DNA of 64,000 nt from assembly GCF_003815715.1 (NCBI RefSeq), contig NZ_CP033922.1, positions 1,240,001 through 1,304,000 of the forward strand. The letters run 5' to 3'. The position numbers and the translations under genes were made by a program. This document shows positions 34,866 to 41,712 of the stretch, piece after piece; positions within the stretch are counted from its first letter, which is position 1; the number at the start of each line of letters is the position of its first letter. The DNA is from Chryseobacterium sp. G0162 (GTDB lineage Bacteria > Bacteroidota > Bacteroidia > Flavobacteriales > Weeksellaceae). The notes beneath the pieces were generated by a model, which saw only the letters and a list, made by a program, of their open reading frames with translations, was not told the DNA's origin and made no database searches.

Positions 34866-36149
34866 CTATTTTTTAACCAGCACATAATTTCCATCAGTTT
34901 CATTTTTCTTTATTCCATATCCATCAGTCAGTTCAAGAGTCCAGCCATCACCTGATATCTTTCTACCTTCTGTTTTAGCAGGAATCGATATCGAAATCTT
35001 ATCCCAGTTTGAACTCATTAATGCTCCATTTTCAACGGTCAGAATTCCCCATTTATCAGTAACCCTGATATTGGGATATACTGTTCCTTTATCTTCAATC
35101 GGTATTATATTTCTTGGATCGAAAGAGACATTCATCTTTTCAAATTTTATTTCAAAATGGGGATTCTCTATAAATTTGGTTTTATATTCAGCAATGAGTT
35201 TTTTTGTTTTCTCTTCTCTTTTTGTTTCTTCCTCAGTTATTGCTGAGCCATTGTAATCCTCAGCTAATCTTTTAACAACCTCATCTAAATCACCAGCAAC
35301 TTTACTATTGAATACTTTGATAAAATAGTTGGTAAGATCTGTTTTTGCCGTGATTTTTTTATTCCATTCTTTATCTTTATTATAGAGTAAATACCCATAA
35401 ACAGGTACTGTGTGATAAGCAAATGATCGTACAAACGTTGCATTCTTAAAAAAATCATTAATTCCATCAACTAAAAAAGCAGCTGTCTGCGTCTTATCCC
35501 TACCACTTACTATTACCCCTGTAAACTCCGCAATTCCTTCATTGAGTTCCAGAAGATTTTCATTTGAACCTGAACCTTTGTAAAGACTATGTCTGAATTT
35601 CCTGAAAGTGAGTGCATTCGTAAGATGTTCCTGTAATTCTTTTTTTGAAGCAGATTTCAACGCTTTTTTCAAAGCTTCCAGTTCTAAACGAAGATAAATC
35701 CTACCTTCTTTCTGATCCAGGTGGTTATTTTCAACATTGTTTAGTTCAAAACCTAATGAGGGTTGTATGCGATGAAATGACTCATGAGCCAGCAAACCCA
35801 TTCTATTGTATTTATTTTTAGGAAGTGGAAGCATCATCATTGCCCATCTTTTTCCATTCCAGTTCACAGCCGTATTGGCAATATTAATTTTCTCAGGCAA
35901 AACTCCGGTATAAATAGTGCCATTAGCCTTTAAAATATCATTTTCATCAGCCTCATTGGCAAAAATTTCTCTTGTCTTTGGATCAATTAAAAGGAGAGGA
36001 CCATAGAGATCTTTATTCCAAAGTTCAATATTTCTTTTAGATTCGATTTTAAACTCATTATAAAAAATGGAAATACTATCATTTTTTTGTCCCGTTAGAT
36101 AGTGTCCGAACAGAGAGAACAATAGTATAAAAGTAGCAGTCTGCTTCAT
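34866..36149 (-). CDS. Exported HExxH metallopeptidase-like protein, family unknown
   Basis: I do not recognise the family. The protein has 427 residues with a signal peptide (MKQTATFILLFSLFGHYLTG). LLAHESFHRIQP contains the zinc motif HESFH, and about 90 residues later ELNEGIAEFTG supplies a Glu in the position of a gluzincin third ligand. The last third (about 340-427) is beta-rich with DKWGILTVENGALMSSNWDK, perhaps a substrate or cell-surface domain. The start at MKQT was chosen over an ATG seven codons upstream because it begins the signal peptide and follows a TATATTTG box at 36208-36215. It sits in the tRNA-bounded islet, convergent with the six-cysteine peptide gene. Confidence 0.65.
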   Translation of the reverse strand: MKQTATFILLFSLFGHYLTGQKNDSISIFYNEFKIESKRNIELWNKDLYGPLLLIDPKTREIFANEADENDILKANGTIYTGVLPEKINIANTAVNWNGKRWAMMMLPLPKNKYNRMGLLAHESFHRIQPSLGFELNNVENNHLDQKEGRIYLRLELEALKKALKSASKKELQEHLTNALTFRKFRHSLYKGSGSNENLLELNEGIAEFTGVIVSGRDKTQTAAFLVDGINDFFKNATFVRSFAYHTVPVYGYLLYNKDKEWNKKITAKTDLTNYFIKVFNSKVAGDLDEVVKRLAEDYNGSAITEEETKREEKTKKLIAEYKTKFIENPHFEIKFEKMNVSFDPRNIIPIEDKGTVYPNIRVTDKWGILTVENGALMSSNWDKISISIPAKTEGRKISGDGWTLELTDGYGIKKNETDGNYVLVKK

Positions 36150-36207
36150 AGTTAAGTTCTTTAATTGCACAGACTATTTATTGCGTTTATTGTAAGTGTC
36201 TGTATCA

Positions 36208-36215
36208 CAAATATA
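36208..36215 (-). promoter_or_regulatory. Promoter -7 box of the metallopeptidase gene
   Basis: The minus strand reads TATATTTG, a full TAnnTTTG match. Confidence 0.6.
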
Positions 36216-36253
36216 ATAAATTACACCTCTTATTTTATTCTGATAATTTTAAG

Positions 36254-36286
36254 AACAAAAAAAAGCCTTAGAAATAATCTAAGGCT
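36254..36286 (-). terminator. Intrinsic terminator of the nuclease gene
   Basis: AGCCTTAGA pairs perfectly with TCTAAGGCT around a 5-base loop; on the minus strand it is followed by eight T. Confidence 0.88.
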
Positions 36287-36297
36287 CTTCCCTATTT

Positions 36298-36822
36298 TCA
36301 AGCATCTTTTTTCGTTTTCAATTGAATTTTAGATGCTTCCATTTTCTTATTTTTCGATTGTTCCCGTCTCATTTTTCTGTATTCCCAGGGAGCAACAGCA
36401 TGAACATCCTGCCAAAGACCAATTTTCTTCTGTTGAGCCTTTTCCTGTAGCTTTCCTAGAGAATCATCTTTAGAATAAGAAAAGTACCACCATCCCATTC
36501 CAGCCTTTATCACTTCTTTGGAAAGGTATTTATCATTATCATAATAAATTTTGGCAATGGAACGTCCATAACGGTCCGTACTGGTCTCTTTAAACGTAAT
36601 CGTTTTTCCAAACACCTGCTCAGAGGTGAATTGTTTGGCATTTTTTCCGAAAGCCTGTCCATTTTCCGGACAATCTACTTCCGCCAATCTAAGTTTCTTT
36701 TGGGTATTGCCTTTTAAAAGTACTGTAATTGTATCTCCATCTGAGATTTTGATTACTTTTCCGCTTGTTTGTGAAAACAGGATGGCCGGGAAAAGTATGC
36801 TCATCAACATTAATCGTTTCAT
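36298..36822 (-). CDS. Thermonuclease-family (staphylococcal nuclease-like) exported nuclease
   Basis: A 174-residue SNase-fold protein with a signal peptide (MKRLMLMSILFPAILFSQ). The core shows VIKISDGDTITVLL, then KLRLAEVDCPENGQAFG with the catalytic Arg and calcium-binding Asp region, then TSTDRYGRSIAKIYYD holding the second catalytic Arg. WWYFSYSKDD and ending EYRKMRREQSKNKK complete the fold. Such enzymes hydrolyse DNA and RNA outside the cytoplasm. The -7 box ends only 5 bases before the ATG, so the mRNA may be leaderless. It belongs to the islet between tRNA copies 1 and 2. Confidence 0.92.
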   Translation of the reverse strand: MKRLMLMSILFPAILFSQTSGKVIKISDGDTITVLLKGNTQKKLRLAEVDCPENGQAFGKNAKQFTSEQVFGKTITFKETSTDRYGRSIAKIYYDNDKYLSKEVIKAGMGWWYFSYSKDDSLGKLQEKAQQKKIGLWQDVHAVAPWEYRKMRREQSKNKKMEASKIQLKTKKDA

Positions 36823-36826
36823 GGGG

Positions 36827-36834
36827 CAAATATA
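36827..36834 (-). promoter_or_regulatory. Promoter -7 box of the nuclease gene (possible leaderless mRNA)
   Basis: The minus strand reads TATATTTG followed by CCCC and then the ATG. Initiation 4-6 bases after the box would place the 5' end at or next to the start codon. Confidence 0.6.
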
Positions 36835-36953
36835 AGGATTAAAGGATCTGGATAAAGAAGGACACTATCTTATTTATCTTTAATTATATTTTCATTTCTC
36901 GTTAACCTTATATAACTTATTCTTAAATCCTTATTACTTAATAATATCTCCAT

Positions 36954-37061
36954 CTATTTTCCTTTTTTCTTTATTTCGTGAATGCTTTTATAATTGGAAT
37001 CTATACTATATCCATATTTAACAATACCATCTACCTGCATCCTAACTGAAATATTTTCACA
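36954..37061 (-). pseudogene. Short decayed coding fragment
   Basis: One minus frame reads ENISVRMQVDGIVKYGYSID, continuing to a TAG, with a stop immediately upstream. It looks like the C-terminal remnant of a small protein, but I do not recognise it. It follows the broken PGF gene in the same direction. Confidence 0.3.
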
Positions 37062-37090
37062 TTTTTATAAATTTAAAATCCAGAAATCCA

Positions 37091-37311
37091 TCACAAATTG
37101 TTTAAAGTAAACCTTCCCACTGTAAAATCATCAGGATAGGTTCTAAACCCAGGGAGAATTAATGCTTTTGCTTTTTCGAACATTTCTATATCTTCAAAAT
37201 ACCCAATATACAGGCTGTATGAGTTTCATCAGTGTAGAGATGCTCAAGTGCGTATACAAAGTAATGACATCAATTTATTCCTTCTGCTTCTTTATAAATC
37301 TCATAGTTCAT
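37091..37311 (-). pseudogene. Broken small gene with a PGFxxYPDxF motif (DUF7336-like)
   Basis: The minus strand encodes YFVYALEHLYTDETHTACI, then a shift of frame near 37205-37215, then IGYFEDIEMFEKAKALILPG and FRTYPDDFTVGRF to a TGA. A TGA also interrupts the frame near the start, after MNYEIYKEAEGIN. The combined sequence resembles small proteins that end with an LPGFxxYPDGF-type motif (DUF7336, from memory). One in-frame stop plus one frameshift make it a pseudogene. Its ATG overlaps the stop of the preceding small ORF. Confidence 0.5.
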
Positions 37312-37469
37312 GTCACCATTTTATATGTTTTTTCAAGAATGGGAAGGTCTATTTTATGAAAATCATGAGTTCTTGTATTTTTAAATTTTAAAAATTGTGA
37401 TGGCAAAATTTGTGGATCTGCTATTGAACCATAAAAAAATGTAAAATTCCTCTGATAATCTAAATCCAT
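37308..37469 (-). CDS. Small ORF upstream of the broken PGF gene, function unknown
   Basis: A 53-residue frame with FTFFYGSIADPQILPSQFLK and HDFHKIDLPILEKTYKMVT. It ends in an ATGA overlap with the next, broken gene, the usual sign of an operon pair. I recognise no family. It may itself be a truncated remnant, since the whole 36850-37480 stretch looks decayed. Confidence 0.35.
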   Translation of the reverse strand: MDLDYQRNFTFFYGSIADPQILPSQFLKFKNTRTHDFHKIDLPILEKTYKMVT

Positions 37470-37561
37470 GGTTATTAATCAAGTAAAGTTAACAAAAAAG
37501 TTTCTCCAAAATTTAATTAAAAATTATCCTTTAATTTATTTTTTTATTTCAAAAAGTATTG

Positions 37562-37569
37562 TACCTTTG
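37562..37569 (+). promoter_or_regulatory. Promoter -7 box of the second tRNA cluster
   Basis: TACCTTTG matches TAnnTTTG, 45 bases before tRNA-Pro copy 2, as for the first cluster. Confidence 0.65.
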
Positions 37570-37613
37570 CAACCGCAAAAACGAAGTAAAATTCGTTAAT
37601 GATGACCTTTAAT

Positions 37614-37688
37614 CGGGGCGTAGCGTAGTCCGGTCATCGCGCCTGGTTTGGGACCAGGAGGTCGCAGGTTCGAATCCTGCCGCCCCGA
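37614..37688 (+). tRNA. tRNA-Pro (UGG anticodon), copy 2
   Basis: Identical in sequence to the tRNA-Pro at 33967 (acceptor CGGGGCG/CGCCCCG, anticodon TGG). Confidence 0.96.
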
Positions 37689-37699
37689 CTTTTTTCAAA

Positions 37700-37773
37700 G
37701 GGTGCGTAGCTCAGCTGGATAGAGCATCTGCCTTCTAAGCAGACGGTCAAAGGTTCGAATCCTTTCGCGCTCA
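37700..37773 (+). tRNA. tRNA-Arg (UCU anticodon), copy 2
   Basis: Identical to the tRNA-Arg at 34082 (anticodon TCT). A weak hairpin ACTTAC/GTAAGT follows at about 37784-37803. Confidence 0.96.
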
Positions 37774-37880
37774 CAAAAAGACTTACTGATTGATGTAAGT
37801 TTATTTATTTTAATTTTTGAAAGCATCTTGTTTTTTTAAAATTAAAACAATGAAGTAAAATTCATTAAAGATGACCTTAT

Positions 37881-37955
37881 CGGGGCGTAGCGTAGTCCGG
37901 TCATCGCGCCTGGTTTGGGACCAGGAGGTCGCAGGTTCGAATCCTGCCGCCCCGA
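37881..37955 (+). tRNA. tRNA-Pro (UGG anticodon), copy 3
   Basis: Identical to copies 1 and 2. The upstream 30 bases (GAAGTAAAATTCATTAAAGA and on) also repeat those before copy 2, showing a tandem duplication with a 267-bp period. Confidence 0.96.
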
Positions 37956-37967
37956 CTTTTTTTCAAA

Positions 37968-38041
37968 GGGTGCGTAGCTCAGCTGGATAGAGCATCTGCC
38001 TTCTAAGCAGACGGTCAAAGGTTCGAATCCTTTCGCGCTCA
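37968..38041 (+). tRNA. tRNA-Arg (UCU anticodon), copy 3
   Basis: Identical to copies 1 and 2. It ends the tRNA region and is followed by a strong terminator. Confidence 0.96.
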
Positions 38042-38047
38042 CTTTAT

Positions 38048-38076
38048 AAAAGTCTCTGTTTCAGAGACTTTTTTTG
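38048..38076 (+). terminator. Intrinsic terminator of the second tRNA region
   Basis: AAAAGTCTCTG pairs perfectly with CAGAGACTTTT around TTT, followed by a T run. Confidence 0.9.
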
Positions 38077-38202
38077 TTTTCTGATGATCTATTTTAGATT
38101 GCTATTCTGATATTTCCACAATAATCTGAAAAATGTCTGAAAACATTCAGACTTTGTTCAGACATTTCATGGATTCAAATAAACTATAAACCTCGAAAAT
38201 AG

Positions 38203-38233
38203 TTGTCATAAAATTCAAATTGTTATAATTTTG
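38203..38233 (+). promoter_or_regulatory. Promoter of the acid phosphatase gene
   Basis: TTG at 38203-38205, then 20 bases, then TAATTTTG at 38226-38233: both elements of the Bacteroidota promoter. Confidence 0.65.
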
Positions 38234-38252
38234 TGCTCTCTATTTTAATTCA

Positions 38253-39077
38253 ATGAAAAATTTCAAGTTCATTATCGCAAGCTGTTTCTTTGCTTTGACT
38301 TTGTCGTGTAAAACAGCATCTCCAGTTTCACAGGCTTCTGTGCAGAATGTACCTTATCAAAATCTTGGACGTGACGGTAAAATATATGCTGCTTTTTATC
38401 AGCAAAGGGCTGCAGAATATGAAGCACTATGTCTTCAAGCCTACAATATCGCAAAACTTCGTCTGGATGAAGCCTTAGCACAAAAACCGGATAAGCCATT
38501 AGCTATTGTTTCAGATATTGACGAAACCTTTTTAGATAATTCCTATTATGCTGTTGAGCGTTCAAAAATGGGAAAAGATTACGATCAAAAAACATGGGAG
38601 GAATGGACTGCCAAAGGCATCGCAACACCCCTTACCGGTTCCCAGGAGTTTTATCAGTATGCCGCCAGTAAAGGAGTGCAGGTATTCTATGTTACCAATC
38701 GCGTGGAACAGGAACGTGCAGGAACTTTGAAAAACCTGAAAAAATACAATTACCCTATTCAAAGTGAAGCTCATCTTATTCTTCGATCTAAAGAAAGCAG
38801 TAAGGAAGCCAGACGTTTGGATATTGCCAAAAATTACAATATTGTACTCCTGCTGGGTGATAATCTCGCCGATTTCTCTAACCTATTTGATAAAAAATCA
38901 GAAACGGAACGCTCAGCTGCGGTGAAAAATTCAGCAAATGAGTTTGGCAAAAAATTCATTATTATTCCTAATGTCGGATATGGAGATTGGGAATCTTCTT
39001 TTTATCAATACAAGTATGATTACGCCCCTCAGCAAAAAGATTCAATGATGTATAACGCTGTAAAGGCAGCTCCTTAA
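38253..39077 (+). CDS. Lipoprotein e(P4)-family acid phosphatase (HAD class)
   Basis: An outer-membrane lipoprotein phosphatase of 274 residues. The lipobox is FALTLSC (Cys at about 19). The HAD catalytic motif is VSDIDETFLDNS with the nucleophile and acid aspartates. The second motif is VFYVTNRVEQER, and LLLGDNLADFSNLF holds the C-terminal metal-binding acids. Family members remove phosphate from nucleotides such as NMN or from aromatic phosphates at the cell surface, feeding uptake. It has its own promoter and terminator. It fits the phosphate-scavenging theme of genes farther right. Confidence 0.92.
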   Translation: MKNFKFIIASCFFALTLSCKTASPVSQASVQNVPYQNLGRDGKIYAAFYQQRAAEYEALCLQAYNIAKLRLDEALAQKPDKPLAIVSDIDETFLDNSYYAVERSKMGKDYDQKTWEEWTAKGIATPLTGSQEFYQYAASKGVQVFYVTNRVEQERAGTLKNLKKYNYPIQSEAHLILRSKESSKEARRLDIAKNYNIVLLLGDNLADFSNLFDKKSETERSAAVKNSANEFGKKFIIIPNVGYGDWESSFYQYKYDYAPQQKDSMMYNAVKAAP

Positions 39078-39130
39078 TACATTCTATAAATATTATACTC
39101 CTGACAAAATAGGTATAGGATCAAAATTTT

Positions 39131-39170
39131 AACCCCCTCACAACAAAAACTGTGAGGGGTTTTATTTTTA
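39131..39170 (+). terminator. Intrinsic terminator of the phosphatase gene
   Basis: AACCCCCTCACA pairs with TGTGAGGGGTT (one bulged C), followed by TTATTTTT. Confidence 0.85.
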
Positions 39171-39194
39171 ATAATTTTTATTTTCTAATCCAAT

Positions 39195-40253
39195 TTATTT
39201 TAGAACTTTCTCATAGATTTCGTTCAGCAGATTCTGTCTCATTTTTGAATTTCTTTGGGTTAAGAGAATGATAATTCCCCATTTTTTGGCTCTGTTGTAG
39301 CAAATGATGGATGATTGCCCCATAGAATCTCCAGACTTCAGATAGATTGTATTCTGTTCATCAGTACTCATGTTAAGTCCTAGTCCCATTTCTCTCTTTT
39401 CATCTTTGTAATAAATTTTTTCTGTGATTAAGCCCGCTTCAGATATTGGATTTCCTTTAGTCAGAATTGCTTTTAAATAGGTTACCATATCAGAAGCATC
39501 TGATTTTATCAATCCCGCTGATGCTGTAACATTCCAATTAAAAAACTCCTGAGCACCTCCACTAGGATTATAACCTGTTGTTTTGTTTTTTACATTAAAT
39601 TCTTTTGTGAATGTACGGTTCATTTTTAAAGGATTTATTATTTTTTCATGAATGATCTCATCGTAAGTCTTTCCATATACTTTTTCTAATATTTGCCCAA
39701 GTAAAGTATACCCAATGGTAGAATAACGGTATTTTCCATAGTCAATAAGCTCTGTACAGCTATTAATCATAGAGGTTAATGATTGTTCAGTAATGGTACT
39801 TACAGGCTGCTGCGGATTTTGTTCTATTAATTTGGCAAAATCTATATCAGGTAGTCCGGACTGATGAGAAGCTAAGTCTGAAATTTTGATCTTATTCTTG
39901 ATATTTTGATTTAAAGCATATCCTTTTGGAAGATAACGATCCATATAATCATCCAGTTTTAGTTTATGATCCAGAACAGCTTGTGCAATTAAGTTTGAAG
40001 TCAGTATTTTAGTAATAGAAGCAATTTCAAATAGTGAATTTTTGTTAATATCTACATTACTTTCTTTACTCAGTTTTCCATAAGCTGTATAATATTCTTT
40101 ATTATTATTGATAAAGCCAACACTGATTCCTACCTCCGGATTTTTTTGATAATTGTCTTTTACGATGGAATCAATTTTTTGGGTGAAATCTTGTCCAAAA
40201 GAAAAGCTGCTGATGAATAATAGTACTGCGAAAAATGTGAATGAAGTTTTCAT
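39195..40253 (-). CDS. Serine hydrolase of the class C beta-lactamase / D-Ala-D-Ala peptidase-like family
   Basis: An exported protein of 352 residues with signal peptide MKTSFTFFAVLLFISSFSFG. The nucleophile motif is ASITKILTS (S-x-x-K), then SGLPDIDF, and YRYSTIGYTLLGQILEKVYG as the usual Y-S-N-like motif (here Y-S-T). EMGLGLNMS and GDSMGQSSIIC come in the C-terminal part where an HxG-like triad would lie. Members are esterases, peptidases or beta-lactamases, and the sequence does not tell which. An ATG 55 codons upstream is in frame, but that extension is not signal-like, so I start at MKTSF. Confidence 0.88.
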   Translation of the reverse strand: MKTSFTFFAVLLFISSFSFGQDFTQKIDSIVKDNYQKNPEVGISVGFINNNKEYYTAYGKLSKESNVDINKNSLFEIASITKILTSNLIAQAVLDHKLKLDDYMDRYLPKGYALNQNIKNKIKISDLASHQSGLPDIDFAKLIEQNPQQPVSTITEQSLTSMINSCTELIDYGKYRYSTIGYTLLGQILEKVYGKTYDEIIHEKIINPLKMNRTFTKEFNVKNKTTGYNPSGGAQEFFNWNVTASAGLIKSDASDMVTYLKAILTKGNPISEAGLITEKIYYKDEKREMGLGLNMSTDEQNTIYLKSGDSMGQSSIICYNRAKKWGIIILLTQRNSKMRQNLLNEIYEKVLK

Positions 40254-40417
40254 TGTATCGTTTTTTAAGGTTAAATATTTATTTCGATACAAATTTGAAA
40301 AATAGAAAAACCTTATACGACCGAATAAACGTACTTGATCTTTTTTGTTAAAAAAAATGAGTACAAATACTTTCAAAACCAAGTACGAGTAATTACAAGA
40401 CACTAATAAACAATACA

Positions 40418-40528
40418 TTAAAAATAAAAAAAATGTATTTCCCGTATTTTTTTAAAGGCAGTATTAAAGAAAAGCTTTGAATTAAAACCTACTTCATAGA
40501 GAAATTCAAGAATTGTTACTTTGCTTTT
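40418..40528 (-). pseudogene. AraC-family HTH fragment (C-terminal remnant)
   Basis: The minus frame reads SKVTILEFLYEVGFNSKLFF then NTAFKKIREIHFF. This is the second helix-turn-helix of AraC regulators, whose usual form is GFNSKSSFNRAFKK. A stop precedes it directly, and no ligand domain or first HTH is found upstream. It is a relic, not a gene. Confidence 0.65.
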
Positions 40529-40877
40529 TTATAGCATCTTTTAAAATAACCATAGCATACTCGATTCAATATATATTTACAAAACTGTAAAAATAACCGA
40601 CTTTAATTGATGGTTGATAAGAACGGATCATCTCATACGCTTCACAGCAAAAAAATTCCGTTTCACTGATCTATTTTGCGGAGTCAACTTAACTTTTCCA
40701 CTGATGAACTTCAATTCGTAGTATTTTTACAGGGTAAGCTTTTACCGGGAAGCTGGTATAAAAGTTAGTTTTAATTATTATTTAAGGAAACATTGGTTAA
40801 GCATCAATAAAAATCTTTTTGTGCAAATATTCCTTATAGCCATTTATGGCTAAACTATACACTTAATCATGTTTGGG
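40529..40877. other. Gene-free stretch with a small hairpin
   Basis: No ORF was found on either strand. A 7-bp perfect stem, TAGCCAT/ATGGCTA with a TT loop, lies at 40837-40852. It precedes a plus-strand terminator-like hairpin at 40878. The left part may be further decay of the AraC gene. Confidence 0.4.
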
Positions 40878-40909
40878 TAGGGTTGGGTATTCCAGCCCTA
40901 TTTTGTTTT
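40878..40909 (+). terminator. Terminator-like hairpin without an upstream plus-strand gene
   Basis: TAGGGTTGG pairs with CCAGCCCTA (one G-U) around GTATT, followed by TTTTGTTTTG. No plus-strand ORF lies upstream within 2 kb, so it could mark a small RNA or a fossil. Confidence 0.55.
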
Positions 40910-40925
40910 GTAATATCTACAAGCA

Positions 40926-40954
40926 AAACAAAGCCCTTACATTAGGTAAAGGCT
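40926..40954 (-). terminator. Intrinsic terminator of the MgtC-like gene
   Basis: On the minus strand AGCCTTTAC and GTAAGGGCT form a stem with one G-U pair, then TTTGTTTTG. Confidence 0.8.
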
Positions 40955-40963
40955 CAATTATTT

Positions 40964-41596
40964 TTAAAATTTAAATTCATCTATCGTTGGATCATTCAGT
41001 AACATTTTCGTGCAAACGTCATGGTTCCTTGAAGCTCCCTGTACCCGCCAGATCGCTGTATATTTTTCTCCACTCCTCACCTGCTTTCCTCTGATTGATT
41101 TTAAGCCATGTTCTTTAAAGAGATTTTCATATTTCTCCATTATGCCATCTTCATAGGAAAGTGTAATCTGATAAGTATACCGGGTACTGATCCTATCAAT
41201 TACATTCTGAATATATTTGAACATGATTAGCAATAAAAATACAACCAGCGAACCAATTGTTGCTTCCTGATAATATCCTGCTCCTATTGTCATTCCCAGA
41301 GCCGCACATATCCATATGGTAACAGCCGTTGTAAGCCCCGAAACTCGGTTATCTTCCTTAAAAATCACTCCTGCTCCCACAAAACCTATTCCGGTGATAA
41401 TATTGGCAGCAATACGATCCGGACTCCCCGTCTCTCCAAGGTTCATAGAAAGCATTGTAAAGATACAGGACCCCAAGGTTACCAATATCATGGTACGAAG
41501 CCCTGCCGACTTCAATTGATATTCTCTTTCAATCCCGATTATACCTCCTACAATTACAGAGAAAAGAATGGGAAGTACATCATCCAGTATATTCAT
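40964..41596 (-). CDS. MgtC/SapB-family membrane protein
   Basis: A 210-residue inner-membrane protein with about five transmembrane segments in the first 130 residues, then a soluble C-terminal domain. The core signatures are GGIIGIEREYQLKSAGLRTM, GFVGAGVIFKEDNRVSGLTT and AVTIWICAALGMTIGAGYY. The cytoplasmic tail is ACT-like in length (about 80 residues). Relatives are linked to magnesium homeostasis or to inhibition of F-ATPase, but for this protein no function is shown. It is a single gene with its own terminator. Confidence 0.9.
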   Translation of the reverse strand: MNILDDVLPILFSVIVGGIIGIEREYQLKSAGLRTMILVTLGSCIFTMLSMNLGETGSPDRIAANIITGIGFVGAGVIFKEDNRVSGLTTAVTIWICAALGMTIGAGYYQEATIGSLVVFLLLIMFKYIQNVIDRISTRYTYQITLSYEDGIMEKYENLFKEHGLKSIRGKQVRSGEKYTAIWRVQGASRNHDVCTKMLLNDPTIDEFKF

Positions 41597-41660
41597 TGTT
41601 CAGTTTTTTTATCATTAAATGTATTTTATTTTTTTCAATTGAGAAAGGAATATTCTGAAC

Positions 41661-41690
41661 AAAAAAACCGTTGTACAATGACAACGGTTT
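41661..41690 (-). terminator. Intrinsic terminator of the SH3-domain gene
   Basis: AAACCGTTGT pairs perfectly with ACAACGGTTT around ACAATG. The minus strand then has seven T. Confidence 0.9.
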
Positions 41691-41712
41691 CATTTATTTT
41701 AAATAAAAGAAT

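Noticed and set aside
37162..37359. Plus-strand ORF of 65 residues
   Set aside because: It is opposite the decayed minus-strand genes, which show recognisable protein motifs; its own translation has none.
33868..38041. Integrated phage or plasmid at the tRNA genes
   Set aside because: No integrase, phage or conjugation gene lies in the block. Only the rearrangement evidence is reported.
37842..38042. Minus-strand ORF of 66 residues with RQDSNLRPPGPKPGAMTG
   Set aside because: It is antisense to tRNA-Pro and tRNA-Arg copy 3. This peptide pattern is a well-known artefact of tRNA genes.
40254..40418. N-terminal extension of the serine hydrolase to an ATG at 40418
   Set aside because: The 55 extra residues are not conserved-looking, while a complete signal peptide starts at 40253. 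The extension also overlaps the end of the AraC relic.
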